Notes under the pieces: model-generated
The model's input: only the letters and a program-made list of their open reading frames with translations
What the model was told of the DNA's origin: nothing
Database searches by the model: none
Translations under genes and position numbers: made by a program
Assembly: GCA_000328365.1 (NCBI GenBank)
Contig: KB301364.1
Coordinates: 332,237-396,236 of the forward strand
Length of the DNA stretch: 64,000 nt
DNA from: Capitella teleta
Lineage: Eukaryota > Annelida > Polychaeta > Capitellidae
Direction: 5' to 3'
Part shown: piece after piece, positions 45,601 to 58,122 of the stretch
How the letters are laid out: each line of letters starts with the position of its first letter
Position numbering within the stretch: position 1 is the stretch's first letter

Positions 45601-48600
45601 GGTAGCCAAAGGGTTAAATATTTAATGCAAAAATGTTGAGAAGAGGTAAACCAAAACCCATAAAAAATCAGAATCCAAATAAATAGAGGAAATGAAGACA
45701 AGAGTATCTCACAGATCATCCAAAGGTTCAGGTCCAGGGATAGTTGACTTGCGACTACCCGAACCCTGAAAGAGGAAGCAAAGAGAGTTAGGCTGATTGC
45801 AGGAGACAAATAATTATGACACATTCAAGAAGAAGAAAAAAAAAATAATAATAGTAGTTAGTTTTATTTAGAGATAATACAATTCTGAAATGGAGTTCTG
45901 ACATTCTGTACACAATTTCCCTGGTTATAGCCCCCACAAAGGTGACATGTAAGCCCTCAGAGAGCTATGATCAAAATTGGTGCATCAACAACGGAGCACC
46001 ATCTTCGCCCAACAAGGTACCACGATTCAACACTATGCAATGTGTCATGCCATGACAAGTTGCCGCACCATTAATCGAACCAACAACCCTCTGCACACAA
46101 GGGAAGCATGCAACCACTGCGCCATCGCAGCCCCTGCACTCAAGTAATCTTTATATGATTATAATTTGTAACCTATCATACCTATGTAAGGACAACAACC
46201 CAGGGGTCAAATTGAAAGGGATCAGGCATTTTTTGGTACAGTCCTCATAAAAAAACTAAATAAGTAATTTAGTTTTCTATGAGGTCTAGTGATGGACGAA
46301 GCTTTGGCTTCGGAATTCGGACTTCTATGAATATTGGCTATTTTCCAAAGCTTCCGATTTGAACAAAAAGATTGCAATGAATCCAAACATCAAAATATTT
46401 TTCTCCTCAGTTAATTAAACTGTATGTTTACTCACCTTCGTGCGAGAGCCCACATTACTCGCAGTAATTAAACGCCTAAATTCATAACATGAGAATTAAC
46501 AAAGCATACTTTAAATCAACTCAAAACTTCTAAAGAGAAGATAAAATTTTCACGAGTACTTCGAGTAGAGTTGTAAAGTAAATGTAACAGTGGGGTTAGC
46601 AATCATTGGAAGTGATAAGCTTTGGAGATCGAATTAGAATTAATGATCAAGCAAACATGTAATTGCACAACTTCCATATTCATGATTCAGTTTACTGAAG
46701 AGCTTTGGGCTTTATCAGGGGAGTATTGCGTTGCTCATTTTTGTAAATTTCGTTAAACTTATTGGCTTAAAAGAAGGCAGGGCATCATAGCACGTGACAA
46801 AACCTGACCAATCACATGTCAAACTGCTCTTGATTGGTCAGCTAACCCGAAGAGGCGTTAATTGGTTGATATTACTAGCCTATATAACAATCGAAGATAT
46901 TACTACAATGGAGTGTGTATAACAAGGGTTATCAGTCATTAACACCGTCTCTTAAAGCATTGTATAGTGATGTTTGTATTTACTACTGTTTTGATAGCAT
47001 TGATTCCAAAACTAAGTCGGTCACTCGCTGTTAAGTGATTACACATAGACGAGTTGACTTCATTTAGGACTGCAAATGACTGGCGTGTGACGCGCTTACA
47101 GAGGTTTTTGCAAACTGCAATGGAATTAGGGTCATGACTTTCAAATAGTGGTGCATGAAGAGGAGCGGCACTCTAATAGGAGTGGCGAAGGGAACGAGTC
47201 ATACTGTATGTGTATACTTCTGCACTGTTGGGTGCTGATATGCATCACTGCCCTCCATAACAGTGGTTGATCACAGTTTTATTGTTTGATTTGAATGTTA
47301 AAAAAAAAAAGAAAGAGGCAATGCTGAAACCAGAATAAAGCCCCAAAAAGTTGAGAGCCTCTGACGCTGTTTTATTAACACACGTACGTGTATTGTGCAA
47401 ACATAATTTCACAATGACATCCGCATCGGTTTATTGCCTGCATGGTTAACTGAAAGCTTCATGCGCAAGCAGGTATGACAAGCAAGCAATCGATCACCAT
47501 AGATGACATGGAACAATTTCAATTAGGTTGGGGTGGGTCCAGTTAGGAGGCAGAGCGGAGACTTAGCTGCCACTTAGCTGCTGAGTCTCTACCAGGGTAC
47601 ACACAGCTCTGATATTCTTGACTCTCTTGCGTTATTATTTAATAATCAAATTTCCTTTTGTCAGCTACAAAAACGTTTAAGATACTAGGGTTGTACGAAA
47701 GGTTCTCGGCCTAACATAGAAGGTGTGAACACAGAGAGCTGAAATTTGGCTTGAATTTGGCTTTTCAGATGAAAATTGCAATCAGCAAATTTCTCAGAAA
47801 GTCACATGATCACCTTTGGCGCCAATTTGAGTGAAGCCAGCACTTCGTCAAAATGCAACGGACTCCTGATTTAGTCACTAATTCCAAATTGATTTCAGAG
47901 TTAAAACTATTAATCATGGACGAATATTTCTAATATTTTCCTCATAGACACATCAAAGCAATACCAAAAAAACACGTGTTGGTAACATTTTGGTGAAATT
48001 ATTATAAAATTGTAAAATGAAGCTGAGAAAAGAGCACTAGTACTGGCCTAAATTTATGTTCCTTCAGGTAATTAAACATTAATTAATAAAAACTGGAAAA
48101 TGTAAAGTGAATTACACAATTAATTGCCAGACACAAGTTCATGTTAATTTGCATGCATGTACCAGGTTTCATGGAAATAATTGGATCCAAAGTATGTCTA
48201 ACGGTCCGGTAAAAAAAAGTATCCAGCAAATGCACAGGGAGTCTTACCAGTGAGCGAGCAGATGTGGACAAAACTCAATGCAGTGAATGCTTTCTGTCTA
48301 TATATATAATAATATCATATACTATCTAGAAGGCTACATAGGCATTCCATGTATCCAGAGCCCACTGGTAAGACTCCCTGTGAGCAAATGGGCCGCAATC
48401 CTTTGGTGATATTATATATTTCGGCAAAATTTTTCGAAACAAGATTATTCGGGTTTAATATTTTCAGCTGGCTCCTACGTCGATTCAGCCTTTCAAAAGC
48501 TGAAGCGACGCAGGAGCCAGCCGAAAGGAGTGGCAGGGCTATATCTTGTGGAAATTTAATTAGTAAAATTGATGCTTGACTAGCACTGACAGCAGCCATC

Positions 48601-48934
48601 AAACTGCAAGAGACAGATTCTCTGCAACTAATCTCGTTCCAAGCCTCTCTATATGCATAATAAGATCCCACAGATTATAGCTATATGGAGTTGCTCTGCA
48701 ACCAGCACAAAAATAATCAAAATAAGTCCTGGACTCCAAGTAGGACTCCTAGAGCTCGTCAACATACAAAATGCCCATATTATCGCCCATTAAGACATAT
48801 TTTAAATAAATTAACCAACATAAAAAGAATGTCCGCAACACTCATTGAGGTAATGAACTCACCGAATACAGGTAGATGACGGTGACCACAAGAACAACCA
48901 AGAAAAAAACCGCAAAAAGTAAGAATTGAATCAT
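42682..48934 (-). CDS. CYP20A1: Cytochrome P450 of the CYP20A1 family, complete, 11 exons
   Basis: Membrane-anchored P450 mono-oxygenase; the CYP20 family is an orphan class without an agreed substrate. Coding exons: 48934-48863, 45765-45713, 44735-44566, 44515-44370, 44316-44149, 44095-44017, 43958-43782, 43673-43550, 43213-43102, 43049-42985, 42931-42682; 1416 nt, 471 aa, all phases consistent. The N-terminal anchor MIQFLLFAVFFLVVLVV is followed by the CYP20-type SGSLHEFLMDIHADYGP, the I-helix AGFHTT, the K-helix ExxR (ESLR, about 338-341), FDPERF, the haem loop FGFGKRKCLG (cysteine about 418), and the tail LVTTPTDEIWVTVSERK, which is typical of CYP20A1. The haem motif is fully canonical, whereas I recall human CYP20A1 having lost it. 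Several introns are only 46-75 bp; intron 1 is 3.1 kb. Confidence 0.9.
43354..43465. repeat. 112-bp fold-back element in CYP20A1 intron 8
   Basis: Arms of about 50 bp starting ATTGAATTTGAGATAAGATG and closing with the inverse CATCTTATCTTAAATTCAAT, with only a few mismatches. The centre is a series of ATAACGTTAT palindromes. An AATAAT-rich run follows to 43500. It looks like a very small fold-back MITE. Confidence 0.9.
44880..45460 (+). mobile_element. Possible LINE 3' end in CYP20A1 intron 2
   Basis: The plus strand near 45180-45260 gives a C-terminal-like LINE tail (DLHSLEKFKKTIHSILIAKY) followed by about 180 bp of untranslated sequence and an AATAAAAG-(TATTAT)n tail at 45427-45456, typical of A/T-repeat-ended LINEs. 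Upstream similarity is weak. Confidence 0.4.
45841..46138 (-). mobile_element. tRNA-derived SINE in CYP20A1 intron 1
   Basis: On the minus strand the head reads GGGGCTGCGATGGCGCAGTGG (box A TGGCGCAGTGG), with box B GGTTCGATTAA about 40 bp later. A body of about 200 bp follows, ending in an A/T-rich tail with AATAATA units at 45841-45856. It does not share its body with the SINE at 38979, so it is a second family. No certain target duplication. Confidence 0.7.
48234..48523. repeat. Two inverted repeats in CYP20A1 intron 1
   Basis: A perfect 19-bp pair, ACAGGGAGTCTTACCAGTG at 48234-48252 and its inverse at 48363-48381. Then an imperfect hairpin at 48466-48523 whose arms carry CTGGCTCCTACGTCG and CGACGCAGGAGCCAG. 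Confidence 0.88.
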
Positions 48935-49389
48935 TTTGATTTTGGTTCAGCGAGAGTCAGTGAGAGTTAGACAACGAATGAAGGATGTTGGCAGTTGAGT
49001 TGTTTACTGACTCGATCGTTCTCAGCCGTCCTTAAATCACGTGACATTTGCCGATTTCGCGTCGTAGCAGCACAAATAATATTTGGTTGTTTTTTGGGGT
49101 TTTTCTTTCCTAAATCTATATGCATATAATATTATGGGGTGTGTTATTCATTCAACTTCGATATGGAACGTGACGTCATCAGTAGCTGTGCCGTCGTCTG
49201 CTTGCCATATGCATGATGCTATTGTTTTATGCGTTTGTTAAAATGTGCGTTATGACTACAAAGATAAAATTCTTGCGTCTTCTGACCACATAATGCCACA
49301 GGTGAAAACAGGATTGAAAACAGGTATAATCGTAATTATTGTCATTACTTATGGCTGTTAATGTTAAAATTTAGGATTTGTATAGTTTT
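48935..49389. other. upstream region of CYP20A1
   Basis: It should hold the CYP20A1 promoter, as the start codon is at 48934 and the gene reads leftward. No clear motif was seen. Confidence 0.4.
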
Positions 49390-50340
49390 ATATGCACATA
49401 ATTCCGACCCGGATTGTATAGTCCATGCAAAGGCTTCTAACAGTATGAAAATGCAATTCTCGTTTTTTGGTCGATACTATAGCTAATTCCCATTCTCCTA
49501 CCAATATGGTGGAATACCTGCCAAGACCTTCCTGGTGTATTACATGATTCAAACAATCCAAAATTAGCATCAATACAATCCTTCCAGTGCCCTGAGTAAA
49601 TATATATCCCAGTCAATCATTGCCCACCAGTTTAAACCTTGCCAGGATCAAATTTGTACTCCAAAAATAATTCCTATCTCCTACCATAATGTGGTCACGG
49701 ACATGGGTTTTCATGTATATTACACGATTCAATCAATCCAACATTAGCATCAATACAATCATTTCAGTGCTTTGAGTTGATATATACCCCATTCAATCAT
49801 TGCCCACCAGTTTACACCTTGCCAGGATCAAATTTGTATACTCTAAAAATAATCCAATAAAAATAATCCAATAAAAATAATACAAACTGGATTCTGTGAT
49901 GTTGTATACTGGTTTCATATTATTAAATAGAGTATATATCAACTCAGGGCACTGGGAGGATTGCATTAATGCTAATTTCAGATTGATTGAATCGTGTAAT
50001 ACACACGAAAACCCATATCGGTTACCACGCCATGGTAGGAGATATGAGTCATAACGCACTTTTTACAGACCCAAGAAGAATAGTGTTCCTCGCATATGAT
50101 AGGAAAGGTAAACACTAGTCTTGCGTCTGGAAAAAGTGCGTTATGACTCCTATCTCCACCATGTTGCAGTGGCGGACATTGGTTTTCATGTATATTATTA
50201 TCATGTGTAATGATTTTATCAACCCATATAATTAGTATCAATACAATCCTCCCAGTGCTCTGAGTAGATATATACCTGATACAATCAAAACCAGCCTTCT
50301 CATGGTTACATTTCAAAATTTGTACGAAAATCGAAAATAA
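49390..50340. repeat. Cluster of direct and inverted repeats
   Basis: A unit of about 180 bp is repeated: ATCATTGCCCACCAGTTTA occurs near 49617 and 49797, and ATTAGCATCAATACAATC near 49564 and 49744. A reversed copy covers about 49920-50060 and a forward relative about 50130-50300. GTCATAACGCACTTTTT at 50048-50064 faces its inverse at 50132-50148, so the right half is a large fold-back with a spacer of about 70 bp. No coding potential. Confidence 0.85.
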
Positions 50341-51117
50341 TTGTTGAAAATAAGAATGACAGAATATGAGAAGTATTGTATCTTATCGATAAGGCAGTTT
50401 TTAAACTGTGTTTCTAGACACTCCAAGATGTGATACGATAATTACAGATTAATTCGGTTATGCTATCCTACAATTATATTTCACAAATACAAAGTCACGA
50501 ACTCTCGTGTACCATTTGAATAAAATAAAAAAAGCCTATTGAACCAGAACAAGTGACATGAACTGCTCAATAAGACCAAAAGTCTTTAGAAACTGCCTGA
50601 AACACTTCCAGAAATGACTCAGATTAATAACAAATATTTAGTTGCATTGTTGCTGAATATACGAATAGCTCTTTATTTTTATGATCAAGGCTTGAGGGTG
50701 AGATTTGTATTAATAACTCGCGATAATTTGCGATATCTTGCGATATTTGGTGGTTATTACGCGTTACTCAACAATCTAACTCAGCAGGATAACATTTGAA
50801 ATGGTGTTGGAAAGTAACGATATAATGCATCAGGGTGACTTGATCCACCCACCTGGCCAAAATTGCAATATGATAATTTCTCTATATCTTATCATATCTC
50901 TCTGACTGTCTGTCTCGTCATATTCATGATATTGTTCAAGGACAAAAAGTGGAAATAATGCGAATTAAAACTTTAATCGAGTAGCGTACAACAGAAAAAT
51001 AAAGTGTTGATAATCGTTCTACAGCGTACAACAGAGATTAGTATTACACGGGTATCGTTTGCAGGTGAGTTGCTCTTCGTTTCTTGGATAGATATACGGA
51101 TTCCATCATGGCGGCTA
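50341..51117. other. 3' flank of the cadherin gene
   Basis: On the minus strand the 3' untranslated region follows the stop at 51118-51120. An ATTAAA signal lies at 50972-50977, about 145 nt past it. No other gene is seen. Confidence 0.5.
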
Positions 51118-54100
51118 TCAGCCAAATAGGTTGTCATCTTTGATCATTTGAGGGTTCCTGGGTTTCCATGTTGCTTCACTGGAAGTTCTCTTGGCTTCAC
51201 TGTCAAACGATCCTTGCCTCTGGACATTCTTCTCAATGTCGGTGCTTAATCCTTGACCTGTGACCACCGTTCTAGATGCAGAAGGAGGCTTTCTCCTGTT
51301 TCTACAAGTAAATATTTATATACTGACGGAATCATGAGATGCTTTTCTCCAACCTGATGGATTGCTCTGATGGCAACGGAGAGTCAGTTTTCTCTACCGG
51401 AGAATCATTGGTGACAGTGTTGAGCGGTTTGTTGAATGTTTCTTCCTTCCACACGTTTCTCTGGGTTTGGTGATATTCCGTTGACTTTGCATATCTTAGT
51501 TGGAAATCAGATTCTTCATTGCCGTAGTTTGGGGGTGGAGACTGGATTATCGTTTCGCGGGTCGTCCCTGATTCCGATGATGGTGGTCGACTCTTGATCC
51601 TTGTGGGAGTCACTGTCTGAGACTCAGACTTCAAGCACGGGCAAAGAACTCGCCTAAATAATAATATTGTATTGATGAGTATTCAATGACCCATCGCCGA
51701 AACCTCACTTAAAGCGGTCGCAAAAATTAAAGCCGCAAGCGGGGGACCGCCTACAACAACACAAGCTAATCCCAATAATTGCCAACAAAGTTCCAAGTAT
51801 GAGGAAAGTGAGAACTGTGATTCCAGCGACCGTGTCTATGATCCATATCGGGTGTGTGGGGCTTACGTTTGTCACGAAATAATCTGCAAATTCGGGGGTC
51901 TGTAGGTCCTTAGATGGGGTTCCTGAGAATTACATGATCAATTATGGAGACTCCTCATCTCCAAAGGACTACCTGTAATGTCTGTTCGCAATTTGCCAAG
52001 CAGGTCGTTTCGGCCAATAAACTTCTTTTCCTCAGTGAGGTGAGCAAGTTCGTAAGCGTCCATATTTTCGAGAGCATACATGGTGACAATAGTCCTGATA
52101 ATCATTAAGAGTTATTCAGAATTCGGAATCTATAAAGGCAACGCGTTTTAAACTAACTTTGTGTCGTCGGTAGAAGCAAGCAGTTTTCGTCTGGATCCTC
52201 GAAAGTCCTGTTGACCGTAAACATGTTGCACTTTCGGGTACCAAGGAGCGATGACTTTCCGGATACTTTCAAGGAAATCTTCCTCAATCGATTCGTAATT
52301 CTTCAGAGGGATTGCTAACTCAATATCCACCAAGTGGTCAGCTGGTTTGAATGAGTCGATCCTCACAATAGCCACGCTGAAGATATCAGATCAAGAAATG
52401 AGTTAGCAAATGTGTGTCAGCCTCACTTGGATATTTCCTCAGTCGGAATACCATTGTCACGGGCCAATGCATACAGCACATATTTTGTGTTATCTTCAAC
52501 TGTTCTTCTAAGTGTGAGCTCTGCAGACGAGTGGTCGATGAAAAAGTGTGAATCGTACTTCATGAAGTAATACGTCAGGTTACTCGTCCTAACTGTGTCA
52601 CACACATAAATAAATAAGTCACAGAACTTGGACCATCTACTTACTTGAATCGACATCTGTTGCATTTAATGTGAGGAAATAGTGCCCGACACTCTCCTTA
52701 GAGGACATCTCCAAACTGAAGAAGTCTTGAACAAATTCTGGTCGGCCGTCATTCACATCTCCAACTGTGATGGTCACTGTGGTTGTTCCAGTCAGTGACT
52801 CAGGATATACTCCTTCATCAATGGCCAGTACTTCGAATTCTACCACAGGGAATCGATCGTAATCAATCTGGTGCTTGACTCTGACGTCACCAGTGTTGGG
52901 ATCAACCTATAGCACATACTGTCAGCTCTCAGCAATTAATCTACTCTCCTGGATCCAGATTAGGTGGATCCGACATATCAAACGTATGCCTCCTCACAAA
53001 GATTCTTACCATGAAGAATGTCTGGCCCTCATCGAATTTTGAATAGGTATCATTAATGACGTAATTGAAGATTCTATTTGGAATTTCAACATCAGTGTCC
53101 GTGGCTTGCACAGTCAAGATGTATGTTCCTCCGTAAGCATTCTCTGGAGAGAGAAAATGCTGTTGCATAACGAACATCGTCGCAATTTACAACCTGTGAC
53201 AGATCCCTTGTATGAAGTTTTCTGGAAAACAGGTGCATGATCGTTGATATCATCCACAGTCACTGTTATCTCGAGAACTGGTCCAGACAGACCACTCTGG
53301 TCAGTGGTGCCCACTTGCAAAGCTACAGTGCCTGGAATTTTGAGGTCCCGATCCATCCTCCGATCAACCATTAGCTGCCTGTCATTCAGGGTAAAGAAGT
53401 CACTGTATTGAGAATCCAAAAGCTGAAAGGTCACGGTATCATTGAAATCCGGATCGAATGCGTCAAGGTTGCTTGGCCAGAGATGGATAATGTGCCCAGT
53501 TGCCTGGTTAAATAAAAACATAATTATTGGATATGAATGTGGATGATTTTACATGTGTTAATTGTTTCAATCAAACATTATGTGAAACATTATGTCTGAT
53601 TTCAATCATTTTAAGTTTTTTTTACCGATTCTTCGTGGACTTCTCCGGTGTATTTAATGACGGTAGCTTCGGGAGGCTCATTGACATCAAGGATGGCAAT
53701 TGTAAAATTCTGGGCCTCGCTGGTGTGAAGCGAATCTTCCACGCTGACTGTCAAAACATACGTGCTCTGCTTCTCAAAATTGAAGTCGGGATTGGCAACA
53801 GTTTCTATATTGCCATCTGAATGCACTTCAGTTAGTGAACTTGTAATGCATTGAAGGGTATACCCACTGTTTGCGTCGAGAGTGAACTTGGTGACCCCGC
53901 TCTTTGGATACACACTCAGCAAATTATATCTAATGATTAAATCGGAATCTGGATCTCGTGCTTCTACCTGTGAGAGAACAAATGAAACTTTTTCGGATGA
54001 TGTGTACTGAGACTGACATTAATGAGAAATTGTGCAGCAGTGACTGTCTCTTCCACGCTGATCGTCTGAGGAAGGTTGGTTATGACAGGGGGTTGTCTGA

Positions 54101-57100
54101 GATTTGTGATGTAAATGAGCAGTTCTAAAGGTCCTGCTGTCTCGCTCCATCGATCAGTTGCGATTATGCTAAAGTTATAACTCTCAATCGTGTGCAAGGC
54201 AAGGTCTTTGGTCACTGTGATTTCTCCTACATGAGAAATATACACAGATGTGTGCTTGCAAGTTGCCATGGTAACTAGCCTGTGATCGGATCCAGCCTAA
54301 ATACCCCATCTGAAGGATCAGGATACTCCCAGGAAAAGGTGATGGCATCATCAGGCTCTTTAGGGGAAACTTTGACAGTGTAAACCTGAATTTTATTGTG
54401 TATAATTATTATGTGGGCTATAAGACAAGAGCTGGTTTGCACTCACGACATCCCCGGCCGAAGTAGTTTGAGAATCCACAAATATCACTTCAGGTAAGTT
54501 CTCAATGTAATGTGGATCATTGATCTGAGTGACTGTGATGTAAATATGTACTTCACAGTACAGTCCTGCTTTGTCAAGGGCTCTGGCTATCAGATCGTAC
54601 GTCTGGTCCACGTTTGTTCCCAAATCCACTGGCTCGGCTTGGTATATGTAGTGACCATTGATGGTGAAGTACTGACTGATCATGTCAGGGTCAAGGCTGA
54701 AATCGATGGTATCGTCATAGTCCTGGTCTGTGGCGTTCAGGTAGATAGGAAAGCGAGTGTTGGTTGGCTGCAAAGGAGCGTCAGCGAATGAAAAGGAGGC
54801 TGATTCTACCACTCACAGTTTTCTCTGGGATGGTCAAATGGTAATCTTCCGGCCAACACTTTGGAGGTTCGTTCACATCGGTGATGTAGACGGTCAGTTC
54901 TTGCTCCTGACTTGTGTGTAGGTGGTCATTAGTGGTGAATCGCAAGCGGAATTCACGAAGCCCAGTTTCGTAGTCAAAGTTTGGGTTGGTAACGGTAACG
55001 GTTCCATCTGCGAGTTTGTTGATGAAGTGGATTATTTAAAATGATTGAATCTGTGTTTGACCAATGATATTTTCTTACTTTCATAATTGTATCGAAAGAT
55101 ATCTGCCATGTCAGGAGGCGTAACTCCAGTCAAGGTAAAATTGAAGAAATCATCATCGGTATCATTTACTTGCATCTGAGAACAATTCAAATGAACAGGC
55201 AAAACATAGTAGGTAATCGTACATGGAAGATGGCGCCACTGGTCTGGTCTTCTGGGACCCGAGCAATGCCCGGCATGTTGGTGAAAACGGGTGGTGAGTT
55301 GATGTTGATCAGGCGAATGGTCAGGTTGAGCGGTCCTACCACATGTACTCCCACTGGGTCAACAACCGATATCTCCATGTAATACACAGGATTTAATTTA
55401 TCCACCATGACTATTTGGTCCAGGCATTGGACCTCACCTGATAAAGATAGCATACTGCTTCAAAAAATGTTCAGAATTCACTCGAAATATACCAGTCACA
55501 GCATCCAATCCGAACGAGCCATCCGGGGGAGTCAGTGATACCAAATTATAGGTGAATACTGCCGCTTGTCCAGTGTAAGCCGTTGCTGTGACCCCAAACT
55601 GGAACATTGGGAAATGACGGCAGAAGTAAAAAGAGCACCAGAGACTCACAAAGGGATTATCACAAAGTGCTGTGTCTTTGATGTTTAAAATGACCTCATT
55701 AGGAAGGTTGGCAACCGTGTGCTCTTCATATATGTCACATATGTTAATGGTCAAAGTATCGACCACCAGAGTGGTGTGGGTGCTATCGGTCACTTGAATG
55801 GTCAACATATGGCTCGTTTGTGTTTCAAAGTCCAATGCATCCTTTGTGTGAATGATTCCTGTAATGAAAAAAATTAGAGGGAGGATAATTGTGATTTATT
55901 TCACTTGCCAGTCTGGGTGTCGATCTCGAAAAGTTGGTGTGGGATCATCGAGAAGGTGAGTGTCTCTGCCCCGTAGTCAACTTCCATGTCCAGTACATGA
56001 GCTTGGAATACATCAGCTCCCACCGCTGTGTCTTCACATATTTCGATCTCGTTCGGAAGATTTACGTACACCGGTACGTTGGCTGTGAGAATTCACATGC
56101 TCAACTTGTTACTAGAGCAAGGTGATCTTACTTGGATTTAACGTAAGGGCAAGTGAGTACTCGCGTCGAACTGCGTTTGGTAATGGAAATGTCTGAACAT
56201 TTCCTTTCAGGGATGTTGAAGTATCCATGTAATAGAACAGACAACAGGCTGACGAACCCGCCATGTACTCATCGAATACAACCTGACCTCCGTCTTGTAC
56301 GCTAGTGTGAATGAAAAATTCGAATCATACATTGTTGATGAGTGAAAAAAAATCATAATATATATAATATATTCAATGCAACCGTTAGCTGATTAGGTGA
56401 ACAAAACTCACATAGCAAGTGTGTCTCCTGGTTTTACAGGTATACCCTCCAGTTGAAGAAGTCTCGGTTCACCTGCATCACTCAATGATCCAATCCAATA
56501 AAAACATGGAGACATTTCTTACCCAATCTCGCGACCGATTCCGCATTATCTTGCCCAACGGCGCCCAGAGCAGCATGTTGTCCAGGCGCTTTGATTTCGT
56601 AGAATTCGCCACGATAGTCGATGGTATCATACACACGCCATGACTGGTAACCTGTACTTTGACTTCATTGTTTGATTAATCAATAAATTTATAATTATAT
56701 TACCGAGTACTTCCACTGATGACACATCGTTGATGATATTGGCATCGATGTTAGGATCGTTGTCTTGTAGGGTGATGTTATAACCAGCGAAGTTGTCAGC
56801 AAATAACGTAATTTCACCAGCTGCAAACAAAGCGAATGGCGCATATACCGAAATGGAAGTATGAAACATACATAAACATGGAGATTAGCTTGCATATACA
56901 CGCAGATTGACATCAGCCTAACCTCCCCGTTGTACATAAGAAAAAAAAAATGGGTCATAGCCAATTAAAACTCAGTCGCCAAACTGAGCCACTCGCAGTT
57001 TCACACGAATTATAAATTGCACGTCTACCCGACATAAAATGCATACTATAATGTGAGTAAAAACGATGAAAAGATCAAATCAAACCCACAATTGGTAAAA

Positions 57101-58122
57101 GTGTATTCATTTGTGCAAAAGTTTAGAATCGAGTGAGCCGATGACAGGGTTGCCATGACAACGGGCGAAACGTAAGGACTTCTTTTCATGAGCTATGTGA
57201 GTGATTGGGGTTTTACGGCTCCACCCAACCCGTTCGGGTGATACGGGCGCCAGTCATGAGCTATGTCGTATCTGTGTGTATATACAAGCAAATCCCCATA
57301 TCTCTGGAAACATACCTTCACACCCACTCACTGTCGTAGCCACTTCTTCAATCAGTGTTGCTTCATTGGCTGACGTTGGGCGCCATACTTGGAAGCGGAC
57401 AGATCCGTCTTTGTGACAATGGAAACTTATCTCCTTCAGGAAAAAATACTCAATGTTCATAATTTTTTGGATCAAACAAGCTAAGATAATTTTGAATGCG
57501 CATGAATCTGATTGCATTGTAAATATATTTGTACGGATTAGTAATCACTTCAGATATCAAATTATTGAGTTTGAAGATATGTAATTTTTTTCTCTATTGT
57601 GTTTCAGTGTTATTGATACTCATCAATAATCGACACGGGAAGTGGGTCTCACCGTGATCATCCCTATGCAGTTGAACTTGTACAAATCGCCAGTGTTGAG
57701 GTAAGTTCTTCCAGCGGCATCACTGACTCCATGGCGATAGGAGACTGATGCGGACCCAAGGGTCGTTCCAGTGCTACATTCTATAAACACACAACAAATT
57801 TATTTTCAAATGAAACGAGAAAAGCCTCAGACCTCAGGGGTCTTGGTAAGTTAGTTAGTATTAATTTTTCTTCTTTGTTGTAGCATATACCCAAGTCTGG
57901 GTCAGCTACCATTTCTCTGTATTATTACCTTTTTCGGAAAATAATACAAAAATTATCTTATCTATGTGACAGGTTATATAAACCAAATCACCTATGGTCA
58001 TTATATTTTTAACAAATAGGTAACCGAAATTTGAAACGCCAAACACATTGGACACAGGATTCTCACCCACCTTGACCGAAACAATTCGCAACGAAAAGCG
58101 TCAGCAAGAGAAGAATAATCAT
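51118..58122 (-). CDS. Single-pass cadherin, complete, 27 exons, 1534 aa
   Basis: Calcium-dependent adhesion-type membrane protein. Coding exons (5' to 3'): 58122-58071, 57780-57653, 57433-57316, 56820-56704, 56651-56523, 56472-56412, 56301-56132, 56082-55909, 55858-55650, 55598-55493, 55437-55223, 55175-55079, 55007-54817, 54767-54447, 54385-54280, 54226-54018, 53967-53868, 53816-53626, 53503-53194, 53143-53010, 52906-52645, 52592-52427, 52376-52158, 52094-51973, 51922-51709, 51653-51354, 51301-51118; 4605 nt, frame closes. Signal peptide (MIILLLLTLFVANCFG), an N-terminal region of about 260 aa with cysteines that I do not recognise, about nine cadherin repeats (DVNEPP twice, DDINDHAPVF, DVNDGRPEF), a membrane-proximal domain perhaps like the SEA/MAD domain of PCDH15/Cad99C, a transmembrane helix (about 1327-1353), a CCC motif and a Ser/Pro-rich tail without a beta-catenin site that I can see. 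Introns are mostly about 45-75 bp; those after exons 8 and 15 appear to be GC-AG. Confidence 0.9.
57199..57253 (-). mobile_element. 5'-truncated SINE copy with 13-bp target-site duplication
   Basis: 55 bp equal to the 3' end of the SINE at 38979-39304, in reverse orientation (TTTTACGGCTCCACCCAA then GATACGGGCGCCA). TCATGAGCTATGT stands directly on both sides (57186-57198 and 57254-57266). The insertion is inside cadherin intron 3. Confidence 0.93.
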
